A DNA stretch of 21,954 nt from Defluviitaleaceae bacterium (GTDB lineage: Bacteria; Bacillota; Clostridia; Lachnospirales; WRAX01): assembly GCA_009787945.1 (NCBI GenBank), contig WQSI01000016.1, forward strand, positions 1-21,954. The letters are read 5' to 3'. Positions 1 to 7,231 of the stretch are shown in pieces. The stretch's first letter is position 1. Each line of letters starts with the position of its first letter. Both the position numbers and the translations under genes were made by a program. The notes under the pieces are model-generated. The model was not told where the DNA came from and did not search any database. It saw only the letters and a list, made by a program, of their open reading frames with translations.

Positions 1-1
1 T

Positions 2-709
2 GGAAAATTAGAAAATTATGGGATAAGATTGGATTCTGGTGATTTGGCATATTTATCCAAAATGGCTAGGCAAATGCTAGATGAAGCGGGTCATAAAAAC
101 GCCAGAATAAGCGCATCTAGCGACCTTGATGAAGATTTAATTCAATCCCTAAAGCTACAGGGGGCAAAAATTGATGTTTGGGGCGTTGGCACGCGGCTAA
201 TCACCTCAATGCAAGCCCCTGCCATGGGCGGGGTATACAAATTGGCATCTGTAGATGGTTTTCCGAAAATAAAACTTTCTGAAAACCCTGCAAAAGTCAC
301 TATTCCAGGAGAGAAAAAGGTCTACCGTATTTACGACGCCGCCAACGGTAAAATCAAAGCTGATTTAATAACTTTGGCAGACGAAACCTTGCAAACCCAT
401 GAAAACCTAACTCTTTTCGACCCTAAAGCACCATGGAAAAAAATGTATTTACAAGCAGGGGAATACCGCGCGAAGGAACTGCTGTGTCCAGTGTTTGTCG
501 GCGGCAAAAACGTCTATAAATCCCCGACGGTGCTTGAAATACAGAGCTTTTGCCGTGCAGAGCAAGCCACCCTTTGGGACGAACACCGCCGCCTTGTCAA
601 CCCTCAAATAATGCCAGTGGACTTGTCACAGAAACTTTATGACCTAAAGCAAAAAATGCTCCATCAATCCCGTAAAGAAGCCATGGAAACCCCATCATCA
701 TGGCTATAG
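2..709 (+). CDS. pncB: Nicotinate phosphoribosyltransferase, C-terminal part (5' end outside window)
   Basis: This is the 3' end of a gene that starts upstream of the window. The open frame runs from base 2 to the TAG at 707-709, giving about 235 residues. NAPRTase joins nicotinate to PRPP to make nicotinate mononucleotide, the first step of the Preiss-Handler NAD salvage route in the cytoplasm. The sequence shows the family motif GIRLDSGDLAYLSK near its start, then the strand-helix motif SASSDLDE and the segment DVWGVGTRLITS, which belong to the phosphate-binding part of the barrel. The tail (LYDLKQKML...) is typical of the Gram-positive form. The gene is followed after 9 bases by a Sir2 deacylase with its own AGGAGG-like site, so the two are probably one operon linking NAD synthesis with NAD use. 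Family assignment is firm; the N-terminal half cannot be judged. Confidence 0.93.
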   Translation, partial: GKLENYGIRLDSGDLAYLSKMARQMLDEAGHKNARISASSDLDEDLIQSLKLQGAKIDVWGVGTRLITSMQAPAMGGVYKLASVDGFPKIKLSENPAKVTIPGEKKVYRIYDAANGKIKADLITLADETLQTHENLTLFDPKAPWKKMYLQAGEYRAKELLCPVFVGGKNVYKSPTVLEIQSFCRAEQATLWDEHRRLVNPQIMPVDLSQKLYDLKQKMLHQSRKEAMETPSSWL

Positions 710-718
710 GAGGCGTGT

Positions 719-1450
719 ATGACCGATAAAATTTTACAACTAAAAGAAATTATTGAGAACAGCCAGAAGGTAGTGTTTTTTGGCGGTGCTGGAGTGTCCA
801 CCGAGAGCAATATTCCTGATTTCCGCTCGGAAAAAGGGCTGTATAGCACGAAGGAAAAATATGGTCATCAACCAGAATTTTTGTTAAGCATCCAGTGCCT
901 TTCAGCCAACCCAGAGCTGTTTTTCCGCTATTACAAAGAAAATTTGATTTACCGCGACGCCCTGCCAAACAAAGCTCATAAGGCACTTGCAAAAATGGAG
1001 GAAAACGGCAAATTAACGGCTGTTGTCACCCAAAATGTAGATGGGTTGCATCAAGACGCAGGTAGCAAAAATGTATTTGAGTTACATGGTGCAAACGCCC
1101 GCCATTACTGTGTAAAATGCGCCAAAAAATACGATTTGGACTATATTTTGAGGGGTGACCTTATCCCAAAATGTGATTGCGGCGGCATGGTGCGCCCTGA
1201 CGTGGTTTTGTACGGTGAGCAACTTGACGACAATGTGGTTACTGGCGCGGTAAATGCCATTCGTGGGGCAGATTGTCTGATTGTAGGCGGAACTTCCCTT
1301 GCCGTCTACCCTGCCGCTGGGCTTATCCAATATTTGCCAGAAGGCGTCACATTGGTGCTTATAAACAAAAGCACCACCCCATACGACAACCACGCAAACC
1401 TGATAATCAGGGATAGCATTGGGGCGGTGCTTGGGGCGGTGCAATCTTAA
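719..1450 (+). CDS. cobB: NAD-dependent protein deacylase, Sir2 family
   Basis: A 243-residue sirtuin, full length for the bacterial class. Sirtuins remove acetyl or other acyl groups from protein lysines, consuming NAD and releasing nicotinamide. Visible motifs are GAGVSTESNIPDFRS (residues 23-37, NAD binding), QNVDGLHQ (105-112) and the catalytic histidine H123 in FELHGANARH. The zinc site is C131, C134, C152 and C154; the second pair is spaced C-x-C (KCDCGG) instead of the more usual C-x2-C, a spacing I believe also occurs in other clostridial sirtuins. The start at 719 has an AGGAGG core ending 5-6 bases upstream. It follows pncB closely and ends one base before the convergent rsgA. The exact acyl specificity cannot be read from the sequence. 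Confidence 0.93.
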   Translation: MTDKILQLKEIIENSQKVVFFGGAGVSTESNIPDFRSEKGLYSTKEKYGHQPEFLLSIQCLSANPELFFRYYKENLIYRDALPNKAHKALAKMEENGKLTAVVTQNVDGLHQDAGSKNVFELHGANARHYCVKCAKKYDLDYILRGDLIPKCDCGGMVRPDVVLYGEQLDDNVVTGAVNAIRGADCLIVGGTSLAVYPAAGLIQYLPEGVTLVLINKSTTPYDNHANLIIRDSIGAVLGAVQS

Positions 1451-1451
1451 T

Positions 1452-2324
1452 TTATTTTCTGTTGGTTTCCCGTTTTAATTTTTCATAACTTCTTAACCGC
1501 TCTGCCGACAGGTCGCCATTTTCAATGGCGGCTTTCACTGCGCAATTTGGCTCAGTTTTGTGGCTACAGTTTCGGAATTTGCAATTCTGTGCCAACTGGT
1601 CAATGTCGGCAAAGGTTGTTAGGTCATCCGTGCCACTAAAAAACTGAATTTCACGCATTCCTGGCGTGTCGATTATGAAAGCTCCGTTACCCAACATAAA
1701 CATTTCGCGGTGGGTGGTGGTATGCCTGCCCTTGCCGTGGGATTGGCTGATTCCTGACACTTTTTGGGCATAATCCCCAACCAAAACATTTATCAACGAA
1801 GATTTGCCCACACCAGACGAACCCATGAAAACCGCGGTTTTGCCTTCCGTCAGCAAGTTTTTTAGCCCATCAAGCCCCTGCCCTGTGGCAGAACTGGTGA
1901 TAATGACATCTTCATCAATCCCTAATTCGCGGGCTTTCGCTTGATATTCGCTAATGTCGTCGCACAAATCTGCCTTGGTCAGCACCAAGCGGCTGTCCAC
2001 CCCCGAAATGTCCAAAAGTGCCAAATACCGCTCAATGCGCCGCAAATTAAACTCGCTATTTGCCGAAGTTACTATGAATGCATAGTCCACATTGGCGGCA
2101 ATAACCTGCTCTTCCTGCTTTTTCCCTGCAACCTTGCGGGAAATCACACTTTTGCGGGGCAACATATGGGATATATAACCATTTTCGTCTATCTCAACAA
2201 AATCCCCAATTGCAGGCAACTGCCCCCGCTCCACCTTTACAAATTTACCTAATTTACAATCAATTTCATTTCCATCAATAATTGCCTTGTATCCACTTTT
2301 AAAAACTCCGCTAATTCGCGCCAT
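1452..2324 (-). CDS. rsgA: Ribosome small subunit-dependent GTPase A
   Basis: A 290-residue circularly permuted GTPase that acts in late 30S subunit maturation. The order of motifs proves the permutation: an N-terminal OB-fold domain (about 1-65), then G4 TKAD (116-119), then G1 GSSGVGKSS (168-176), then G3 DTPG (219-222), followed by a C-terminal zinc knuckle with C248, C253, H255 and C261. The start at 2324 is supported by AAAGGAGA 5-6 bases upstream. No own promoter was recognised just upstream, so it may be read from the promoter in front of the two small secreted proteins (45-base gap to the nearer one). Convergent with the Sir2 gene, with a single base between the stop codons and no separate terminator hairpin visible there. 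Confidence 0.95.
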   Translation of the reverse strand: MARISGVFKSGYKAIIDGNEIDCKLGKFVKVERGQLPAIGDFVEIDENGYISHMLPRKSVISRKVAGKKQEEQVIAANVDYAFIVTSANSEFNLRRIERYLALLDISGVDSRLVLTKADLCDDISEYQAKARELGIDEDVIITSSATGQGLDGLKNLLTEGKTAVFMGSSGVGKSSLINVLVGDYAQKVSGISQSHGKGRHTTTHREMFMLGNGAFIIDTPGMREIQFFSGTDDLTTFADIDQLAQNCKFRNCSHKTEPNCAVKAAIENGDLSAERLRSYEKLKRETNRK

Positions 2325-2369
2325 TTAATTCTCCTTTAAAATAAAATTCTGGGCGAATGGCTTGGGGGG

Positions 2370-2780
2370 TTAGTTTTCTATTCTGGTGAAGTTAGTCCAA
2401 TGATAAATTCCAGAGGAACTATTTGTAAAATCCGAAAGATAGAACTTCTCCAGGTTATTTCCCCTTATTCTGAATGGTGCAACACCAGGACTAAAAGCTT
2501 CCATATACAGCGTATTATGAAAAGCATTAGCGTGCCATTCACCGTATTCACTCCAACCATCCCAATAAGTCCAATGGCGACCAGTGCCATCCCGATTAAA
2601 CTCAATGATGACATTGCCAGTATGCGACTGCCACTGCCCAACAAGCCTATGCGCCTGGACATATCCATTCACCAACATCAAAACCAAAACTAAAACTATC
2701 CCCAAAATCATCCGCAAGGACTTCCTGAAACCCAGCCACTCCCGTGTGATATGGTCTGCATGTAACGAATTTATTCCCAT
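2370..2780 (-). CDS. Small secreted protein, second copy of a tandem pair (function unknown)
   Basis: A 136-residue protein and the downstream member of a tandem duplicate with 2825-3244. It begins with MGINSLHADHITR, followed by a positively charged stretch, a hydrophobic segment (about residues 24-42) ending VQA, and then the mature region beginning HRLVGQW. I read this as a signal peptide with a possible signal peptidase I site after VQA. The mature part contains NRDGTGRHWTY and GWSEYGEW, and resembles in pattern the small beta-rich lipocalin-like secreted domains (W ... F..DGTG), which is inference only. I chose the start at 2780 because the GAGGGGAG site lies 8 bases from that ATG; an ATG two codons earlier is too close to it and a TTG further up overlaps it. 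Function unknown. Confidence 0.75.
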   Translation of the reverse strand: MGINSLHADHITREWLGFRKSLRMILGIVLVLVLMLVNGYVQAHRLVGQWQSHTGNVIIEFNRDGTGRHWTYWDGWSEYGEWHANAFHNTLYMEAFSPGVAPFRIRGNNLEKFYLSDFTNSSSGIYHWTNFTRIEN

Positions 2781-2824
2781 AATCATCTCTCCCCTCAAAA
2801 CAAAATAATTTCAAATGTTAATTT

Positions 2825-3244
2825 TTAATGGTTTTGTATTCTGGTGAAGCTGAACCACTCAAATATCCACGATGAACCGCCGAAGCTAAGCTCTATATCA
2901 TGGAATTTTTCTAGGTTATCACCTCTAATTCTAAATGGAGCGGAACTGAGAGCCGTCACTGCTTCGCTATGCAATGCGCCCGTAAATGCGTTTACATACC
3001 ATTCTCCGTATTCACTCCAGCCATTCTGATAAGTCCAATGGCGACCAGTGCCATCTCTGTTAAGTTCTATGATGATATTCCCGCTAGAGGACTGCCACTG
3101 CCCAACGAGCCTATGCGCCTGAACATACCCGTTCGTCAACATCAAAATAAAAATCATAGCCAGCCCCAAAATCATCCGCAAGGACTTGCCGAAGCCAAAT
3201 CCCGCCCGCGTGATATGGTCTGCATGTAACGAATTTATTCCCAT
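2825..3244 (-). CDS. Small secreted protein, first copy of a tandem pair (function unknown)
   Basis: A 139-residue protein, paralogous to 2370-2780. The first 35 bases of the two coding regions are identical, and the proteins share MGINSLHADHITR, KSLRMILG, NGYVQAHRLVGQWQS, NRDGTGRHWTY, GWSEYGEW, PFRIRG and NLEKF, with most differences in the membrane segment and the last 45 residues. It has the same layout of signal peptide, then a short beta-rich domain. The start at 3244 is chosen because AAGGAG lies 8 bases upstream; the ATG at 3250 is only 2 bases from it. A TTGACT-17-TATAAT promoter stands just upstream, overlapping the end of ligA. The role is unknown; the pair probably forms one transcript with each other and perhaps rsgA. 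Confidence 0.78.
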   Translation of the reverse strand: MGINSLHADHITRAGFGFGKSLRMILGLAMIFILMLTNGYVQAHRLVGQWQSSSGNIIIELNRDGTGRHWTYQNGWSEYGEWYVNAFTGALHSEAVTALSSAPFRIRGDNLEKFHDIELSFGGSSWIFEWFSFTRIQNH

Positions 3245-3281
3245 AATCATCTCTCCTTACAAAAATACCCTTAATGGCGTA

Positions 3282-3310
3282 ATTATAGCACGTCGCCGCG
3301 GCAAAGTCAA
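3282..3310 (-). promoter_or_regulatory. Promoter for the duplicated secreted proteins
   Basis: On the minus strand TTGACT (3310-3305) and TATAAT (3287-3282) are separated by exactly 17 bases, a near-perfect vegetative promoter. It lies about 35 bases upstream of the first secreted-protein start, and its -35 box overlaps the ligA stop codon, so the pair is transcribed independently of ligA as well as possibly by read-through. Confidence 0.8.
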
Positions 3311-5232
3311 CACAAATCCAAAAAATCCTGCTCGCTGATGATGGCGACCCCTAATTCTTGGGCTTTTTTGTTCTTGGATGAGGCGGACTGGGTGTCGTTG
3401 TTAATCAAATAATCCGTCTTTTTGCTGACAGAGCCAACTACCTTACCCCCTAAACCTTCGATGCGCTCCGTCAAAGCCTTGCGGTTGGCAAAATGCTCCA
3501 AATCCCCTGTAACAACAAAAGTTTTGCCCGTTATAGGCGAATTTTCGCTGATAGGGGCGGCTTCTGGGCGGATTATGTTAAGATGGGTCAGGGCAGTGTC
3601 TACATTCCTATTGTTTTCTGGGTTTTTAAAGAAGGTGTAAATTGACTGCGCCATAATGTCACCAAAGCCGTCAATTGCGGAAAAATCGGCAGGTTCTGCC
3701 TTCCGTATCCCATCTAAATCGTGGTTAAAAAAGCGGCAGAGAGCCTTAGCTCCGGATAAACCTATATTGTCGATACCTAAGGCGTAAATAAAATTTGCCA
3801 AATCCATTGTTTTGGACTTTTCCACGGCCTCTGCCAACTTGGCGTAGGAGCGTTCGCCAAAGCCCTCTAAACTCTTAATTTGGTCGGCATATTCGTTCAG
3901 TCTGTAAATATCACTAAAATTGGCGATAAATCCTAAATCAATAAACTTTTCAATGGTTTTCTCGCTTAAACCCTCGATATTCGCACCGTCACGCCCTACA
4001 TAATGAACAATGGTGCGGGCAACCCTGGCGCGACAGCCCAAATTGGTGCAATGGAGCGTCTTAACGCCATTTTCATCCTTCACATCAGTGGGCTTGCCAC
4101 AAACAAGGCATACAGTGGGATGACCCGAAAATCCACTTCTTGTAAAGTTTTCAGCAATCTGGGGAATTATCATATTTGCCTTGTATACGCTAATTTCATC
4201 CCCAACACCAAGTTCCAGGGCTTCCGCAATGGACAGATTGTGTAGGCTTGCCCTTTGCACCGTGCTGCCCTCAATGTCCACAGGCTCAAAGAGAGCCACT
4301 GGGTTTATTAAACCCGTGCGGGAGGTGTTCCACTCAATACCTGTTAAATGGGTGGTTGCAACCTCATCCGCCCACTTAAAAGCCAAGGAATCCCGCGGGA
4401 ATTTGCTGGTTGCCCCTAAACTTGCGCTATATTCAGCATCATCATAGGTCAAAACCAGCCCATCTGTGGCATAATCCATTTTTTCCACAGCCTGTTTAAA
4501 ATTTTCGACGGCATCAGCCACATTATTGGTGTTTGCCAATTTATATTCAGCTGTAGCAAAGCCCGCATTTTTAAGGAATTTAAGCCCTTCGGATTTGTTA
4601 TCAAAATCCACGCCAGAAAGTATAGCAAAGGCAAAAAAATCCACCTTGCGGCTGGCAAAAATGCGGCTGTCCAGCTGACGAATCGTCCCTGCGCACAAAT
4701 TACGAGGGTTTTTGTATTTTCCGTCCTCCATGGCGTTAATGCGCTCAAATTCACTAAAACTAATAACCGCCTCTCCGCGTATTGCTAAATCCCCCTTAAA
4801 CTCAATCTCCTTAGGGATATTGCGGAAAAATTTAGCGTTGTGGGTCACGTCCTCCCCCACTTCGCCATTGCCGCGGGTTAATGCCTGAGAAAGCGCGCCA
4901 TTTGAGTATTTTAACACGACAGTAAGCCCGTCAAGCTTCCAAGACAAAATGCCGTCATGCTCCTCCAAAAAGCTCTCCAACTTGCTAATTTCCTTGGTTT
5001 TGTCCAAGGACAGCAAAGGTATATCATGGCGCACCTTTGTAAGAGAAGAAGCAACCTCGTAACCCACTTTTTGGGTCGGCGAACCCTCTAAAATAACGCC
5101 GCTGACGGCTTCCAAAGACAATAATTCGTCATACAAACGGTCGTATTCAAAATCCGTCATAATTTCGCGGTCATTTTCATAAGCCGCCGCGGCTTTATTC
5201 AAAACATCTATTAATTCCGTCATTCTCTCCAT
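3307..5232 (-). CDS. ligA: NAD-dependent DNA ligase LigA, divergent clostridial type
   Basis: A 641-residue replicative ligase that seals nicks using NAD. Domains in order: Ia (EYDRLYDEL near 30), adenylation domain with the nucleotidyl lysine in SWKLDG (K99), OB fold (SRTGLINPVALFEPV near 304-318), a four-cysteine zinc finger (C375, C378, C395, C400), helix-hairpin-helix repeats, and a C-terminal BRCT domain in about the last 80 residues. Several core motifs differ from the E. coli or B. subtilis form: TDGLVLTYDD where IDG-V-V-K is usual, FKWADE where the KF pair is usual, and SRTG for GRTG. From memory this matches the LigA found in Lachnospiraceae-like Clostridia. The open frame extends 46 codons upstream, but I chose 5232 because GGAGG lies 7 bases before it and a promoter occupies the longer frame. 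Confidence 0.95.
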   Translation of the reverse strand: MERMTELIDVLNKAAAAYENDREIMTDFEYDRLYDELLSLEAVSGVILEGSPTQKVGYEVASSLTKVRHDIPLLSLDKTKEISKLESFLEEHDGILSWKLDGLTVVLKYSNGALSQALTRGNGEVGEDVTHNAKFFRNIPKEIEFKGDLAIRGEAVISFSEFERINAMEDGKYKNPRNLCAGTIRQLDSRIFASRKVDFFAFAILSGVDFDNKSEGLKFLKNAGFATAEYKLANTNNVADAVENFKQAVEKMDYATDGLVLTYDDAEYSASLGATSKFPRDSLAFKWADEVATTHLTGIEWNTSRTGLINPVALFEPVDIEGSTVQRASLHNLSIAEALELGVGDEISVYKANMIIPQIAENFTRSGFSGHPTVCLVCGKPTDVKDENGVKTLHCTNLGCRARVARTIVHYVGRDGANIEGLSEKTIEKFIDLGFIANFSDIYRLNEYADQIKSLEGFGERSYAKLAEAVEKSKTMDLANFIYALGIDNIGLSGAKALCRFFNHDLDGIRKAEPADFSAIDGFGDIMAQSIYTFFKNPENNRNVDTALTHLNIIRPEAAPISENSPITGKTFVVTGDLEHFANRKALTERIEGLGGKVVGSVSKKTDYLINNDTQSASSKNKKAQELGVAIISEQDFLDLC

Positions 5233-5277
5233 AAATTTACCTCCGAAATCAAACTCTTCAATATTTGCACAAACATA

Positions 5278-5306
5278 ATTATAGCCTAAAAAAATATTTT
5301 TCGCAA
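5278..5306 (-). promoter_or_regulatory. ligA promoter
   Basis: Minus strand TTGCGA (5306-5301), a 17-base AT-rich spacer and TATAAT (5283-5278), about 45 bases before the ligA start. Transcription would begin near 5271, inside the longer possible ligA frame, which supports the shorter start at 5232. Confidence 0.72.
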
Positions 5307-5394
5307 GTAGGTAACGCATAAGCAAATTTACCATAATTTTACAAATAAAACAATAGCAAAACTTGGGCATACTCTTAGTAAAGGAGTGATTTTA

Positions 5395-5562
5395 ATGACA
5401 AAGAAAAATTATCCAAACCCAAAGGATGTTCCGCCCCAAACGGTTTTATCAACAGAATTAACAGGAAGCAACTTTCCCACCCTAGATTATGACCCAGATT
5501 TTGACGGAGAACCCAACATGAGCGACCAGCTTAGGCTTCGCAAACCCGACCTAGTATTATAG
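5395..5562 (+). CDS. Small orphan protein, 55 residues
   Basis: A short frame from ATG 5395 to TAG 5560-5562. It is preceded by AAGGAG (5381-5386) at 8 bases and followed four bases later by a strong terminator, so it has all the marks of a real small gene. The product begins MTKKNYPNPKDVPP, is rich in Pro, Asp and Leu, has no membrane segment and no recognisable domain, and ends RLRKPDLVL. It is divergent from ligA. I do not recognise the family. A promoter was not clearly found in the 5307-5380 stretch. Confidence 0.65.
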   Translation: MTKKNYPNPKDVPPQTVLSTELTGSNFPTLDYDPDFDGEPNMSDQLRLRKPDLVL

Positions 5563-5565
5563 CGC

Positions 5566-5611
5566 ATTTAAGCCCTTTTCAACTTTGGTTCGTGAAGGGC
5601 TTAAATTTTTC
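5566..5611 (+). terminator. Rho-independent terminator after the 55-residue gene
   Basis: ATTTAAGCCCTT (5566-5577) pairs perfectly with AAGGGCTTAAAT (5595-5606) to give a 12-bp stem with a 17-base loop, followed at once by a run of T (to 5610). It separates the small gene from the riboswitch promoter, whose -35 box begins at 5612. Confidence 0.85.
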
Positions 5612-5640
5612 TTGACAGGTTAACCCTGTTGTGTTAATAT
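5612..5640 (+). promoter_or_regulatory. Promoter of the THF riboswitch-folT transcript
   Basis: TTGACA (5612-5617), 17-base spacer, TAATAT (5635-5640). Near-consensus vegetative promoter placed directly after a terminator and directly before the riboswitch aptamer, so the transcript begins at or just before the aptamer. Confidence 0.85.
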
Positions 5641-5748
5641 GTGTGTGTCAGAGTAGAAAATGTGCGTTAAGTGCTGTTGGATGGGAGGTTGCCAGCAGAC
5701 GAAGCCCCGAAAGGGGTGCGGTACATTTTCGCATCCGCTGCCACATAC
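5641..5748 (+). ncRNA. Tetrahydrofolate (THF) riboswitch aptamer
   Basis: The conserved THF-I blocks are present in order: GAGTAGA (5651-5657), GCGTTAAGTG (5664-5673), ATGGGA (5681-5686), ACGAAG (5699-5704), GCGGT (5718-5722) and GCATCCGCT (5731-5739). Supporting helices are AAAATGT/ACATTTT (5657-5663 with 5723-5729), CTGTTGG/CCAGCAG (5674-5680 with 5692-5698, one G-U) and CCCC-GAAA-GGGG (5705-5716). The closing P1 helix can extend outward from CAG/CTG through GTGTG-type pairing to 5641 and 5748. This class senses reduced folates and controls folate transport or synthesis genes, which agrees with the transporter downstream. Identified by recall of the published consensus; a covariance-model search would settle it. 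Confidence 0.92.
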
Positions 5749-5791
5749 GAAGATTTTGGGCTTCCTTGTGGCAACAACTACACTAAGGAGG
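5740..5791 (+). promoter_or_regulatory. Translational expression platform of the THF riboswitch
   Basis: Two hairpins are mutually exclusive. In one, CTTCCTTGTG (5761-5770) pairs with CACTAAGGAGG (5781-5791) around the loop GCAACAACTA, with one bulged T and one G-U pair, burying the AAGGAGG ribosome site of folT. In the other, GCCACA...GAAG (5740-5752) pairs with CTTC...TGTGGC (5761-5772), freeing the ribosome site. The segment GCCACATAC is also the 3' side of aptamer helix P1, so ligand binding would favour the first hairpin and switch translation off. The pairing is read directly; the regulatory direction is inferred. Confidence 0.75.
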
Positions 5792-5799
5792 CTTTTTTA

Positions 5800-7221
5800 A
5801 TGAAAACCAAAACCATTAAGGCGGCAATTGCTGCCCTATCCCTGCTGATTGCAGCAAGTTTTTTTGTACCCCTTGTTACAACCCATGAGGGTACTGTTGT
5901 TGTGGAAGGTGAAACCCTGCACCTTAACCATAATGTTGCGCGGAATGTGCAAAATGCAACGCCAAATGACGAGGGCAACCTGCCCACCATGAACCTTTTG
6001 GACATTGCCACAGGCATAACCCACAGCCAGACACAAATTACAGACGAAATCATCTCATCTGTGCGGATTTTTGACAGAAGTTTGTCACCCTTTCAAATTG
6101 CAACAGAAGCGCATTTTCCCTTGGATGGCGCGCAACCATGGCTGTTTTTGCTAATCATTGCCCCTGTGGTTTTGATTGCTATGGCATTTACAAAGCTGCC
6201 CTTCAAAAAGCTTATGATACCTGCAACTGTAGGGGTTTTGGCGATAACCATTTTCAACATAACCTACGGCATAGACTTTCACGACAACACAGGCACAGCA
6301 GCAATGTTTTGGCCTCTTATAATCACCCACGCCGCCTTGTTTTTTGCGATTTTCCTAGGCATAATACTACATAAAGAATTGCCGCCCATTGAAAATATTC
6401 TGCCAAATTATACCAGCACCCAACGCACAGTAATCATCGGTATAATGCTTGGTTTTTCCTTGGTTATCAGCCTTGTTGCCAGCATAACCGTTCCCATTGG
6501 TGGCGTGCCTATGCTCCGCATCAGCTTTGCAGGGATTTTCCATAATGTGGTCGCCATTTTCTTCGGACCTTTTTTCGGCGGAATCCAGCGAGGGGCAGCA
6601 GACTTGCTTGTCCATTTCCTGCGACCTCTAGGGCCATATATGTGGCCAATTACCGTGGTGGCCTTTTTGAGGGGCTTCACCGTCGGCTGGCTGTGGCTGA
6701 AAGTGCGCAATATCGCGCCTAAAGTCTTTTCTATTGGGTACACAGCGGCTTTCGGAGCAATTTTCCTATTAGGCGTGGTAAACCTAATCTTTATTAATGT
6801 ATTCCCAGAAACGGCTTGGGCAATTTTCTGGGCTCCCGAACATCTGCCCAACGCTAATAATGTATTTATAATGCCATATATTACCAGTTTTGGCTTTATG
6901 GGAGCAGGGCTAATCGGGCTTATCCCTCAGCTTATAATCCACCTTGTCACAAAAAAGAGCGGCAACCGCAAGTTTTACGGGCGTTTCATCAAAATGGTTG
7001 TGGCAATTTTGATACCAGGGCTGATTTTCAACTCCCTAAACACAGTAATCCTTGTGTTTACGGTGATTGGGCCAGCAACCCGTGCTGCAGGCTTCATATA
7101 CTTTTGGATACCCCGTTTCTTTGAAGAGTTGGTGACGGGCATCATAGTAATTTACTTTTTCACCCTTTTGCTAGAAATTTTTGAGCTTGCTATGAAGCGC
7201 AAGCTAGTTGTTAACGAATAG
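5800..7221 (+). CDS. folT: FolT-like ECF transporter substrate-binding (S) component with long N-terminal extension
   Basis: A 473-residue integral membrane protein. The start at 5800 is set by TAAGGAGG (5784-5791) at 8 bases; the frame upstream runs through the riboswitch and is not coding. Residues about 205-465 look like an ECF S component, with LRISFAGIFHNVVAIFFGP (239-257) and PITVVAFLRGFTVGW (283-297) matching the FolT/thiamine-type pattern. Such proteins bind a vitamin and need a shared EcfT-EcfA module, which is not in the window. Residues 1-200 are extra: a membrane helix at 8-26, a polar, presumably extracytoplasmic stretch at 27-113, then three helices (114-130, 138-155, 168-190). 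Usual FolT is about 170-200 residues. The THF riboswitch in front makes a folate the likely substrate; that is inference. It is followed by a lipid kinase gene 10 bases downstream. Confidence 0.8.
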   Translation: MKTKTIKAAIAALSLLIAASFFVPLVTTHEGTVVVEGETLHLNHNVARNVQNATPNDEGNLPTMNLLDIATGITHSQTQITDEIISSVRIFDRSLSPFQIATEAHFPLDGAQPWLFLLIIAPVVLIAMAFTKLPFKKLMIPATVGVLAITIFNITYGIDFHDNTGTAAMFWPLIITHAALFFAIFLGIILHKELPPIENILPNYTSTQRTVIIGIMLGFSLVISLVASITVPIGGVPMLRISFAGIFHNVVAIFFGPFFGGIQRGAADLLVHFLRPLGPYMWPITVVAFLRGFTVGWLWLKVRNIAPKVFSIGYTAAFGAIFLLGVVNLIFINVFPETAWAIFWAPEHLPNANNVFIMPYITSFGFMGAGLIGLIPQLIIHLVTKKSGNRKFYGRFIKMVVAILIPGLIFNSLNTVILVFTVIGPATRAAGFIYFWIPRFFEELVTGIIVIYFFTLLLEIFELAMKRKLVVNE

Positions 7222-7231
7222 GGGGAATTTT

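Noticed and set aside
5233..5370. 46-codon N-terminal extension of LigA
   Set aside because: It contains the ligA promoter, and the family N-terminus begins at the ATG with GGAGG upstream at 5232.
5671..5799. Upstream extension of the FolT-like frame starting at 5671
   Set aside because: It runs through the THF riboswitch aptamer and expression platform; the strong ribosome site and ATG at 5800 mark the true start.
6408..6851. 147-codon minus-strand frame opposite folT
   Set aside because: Basic, low-quality composition without a ribosome site; a mirror of a conserved membrane protein coding sequence.
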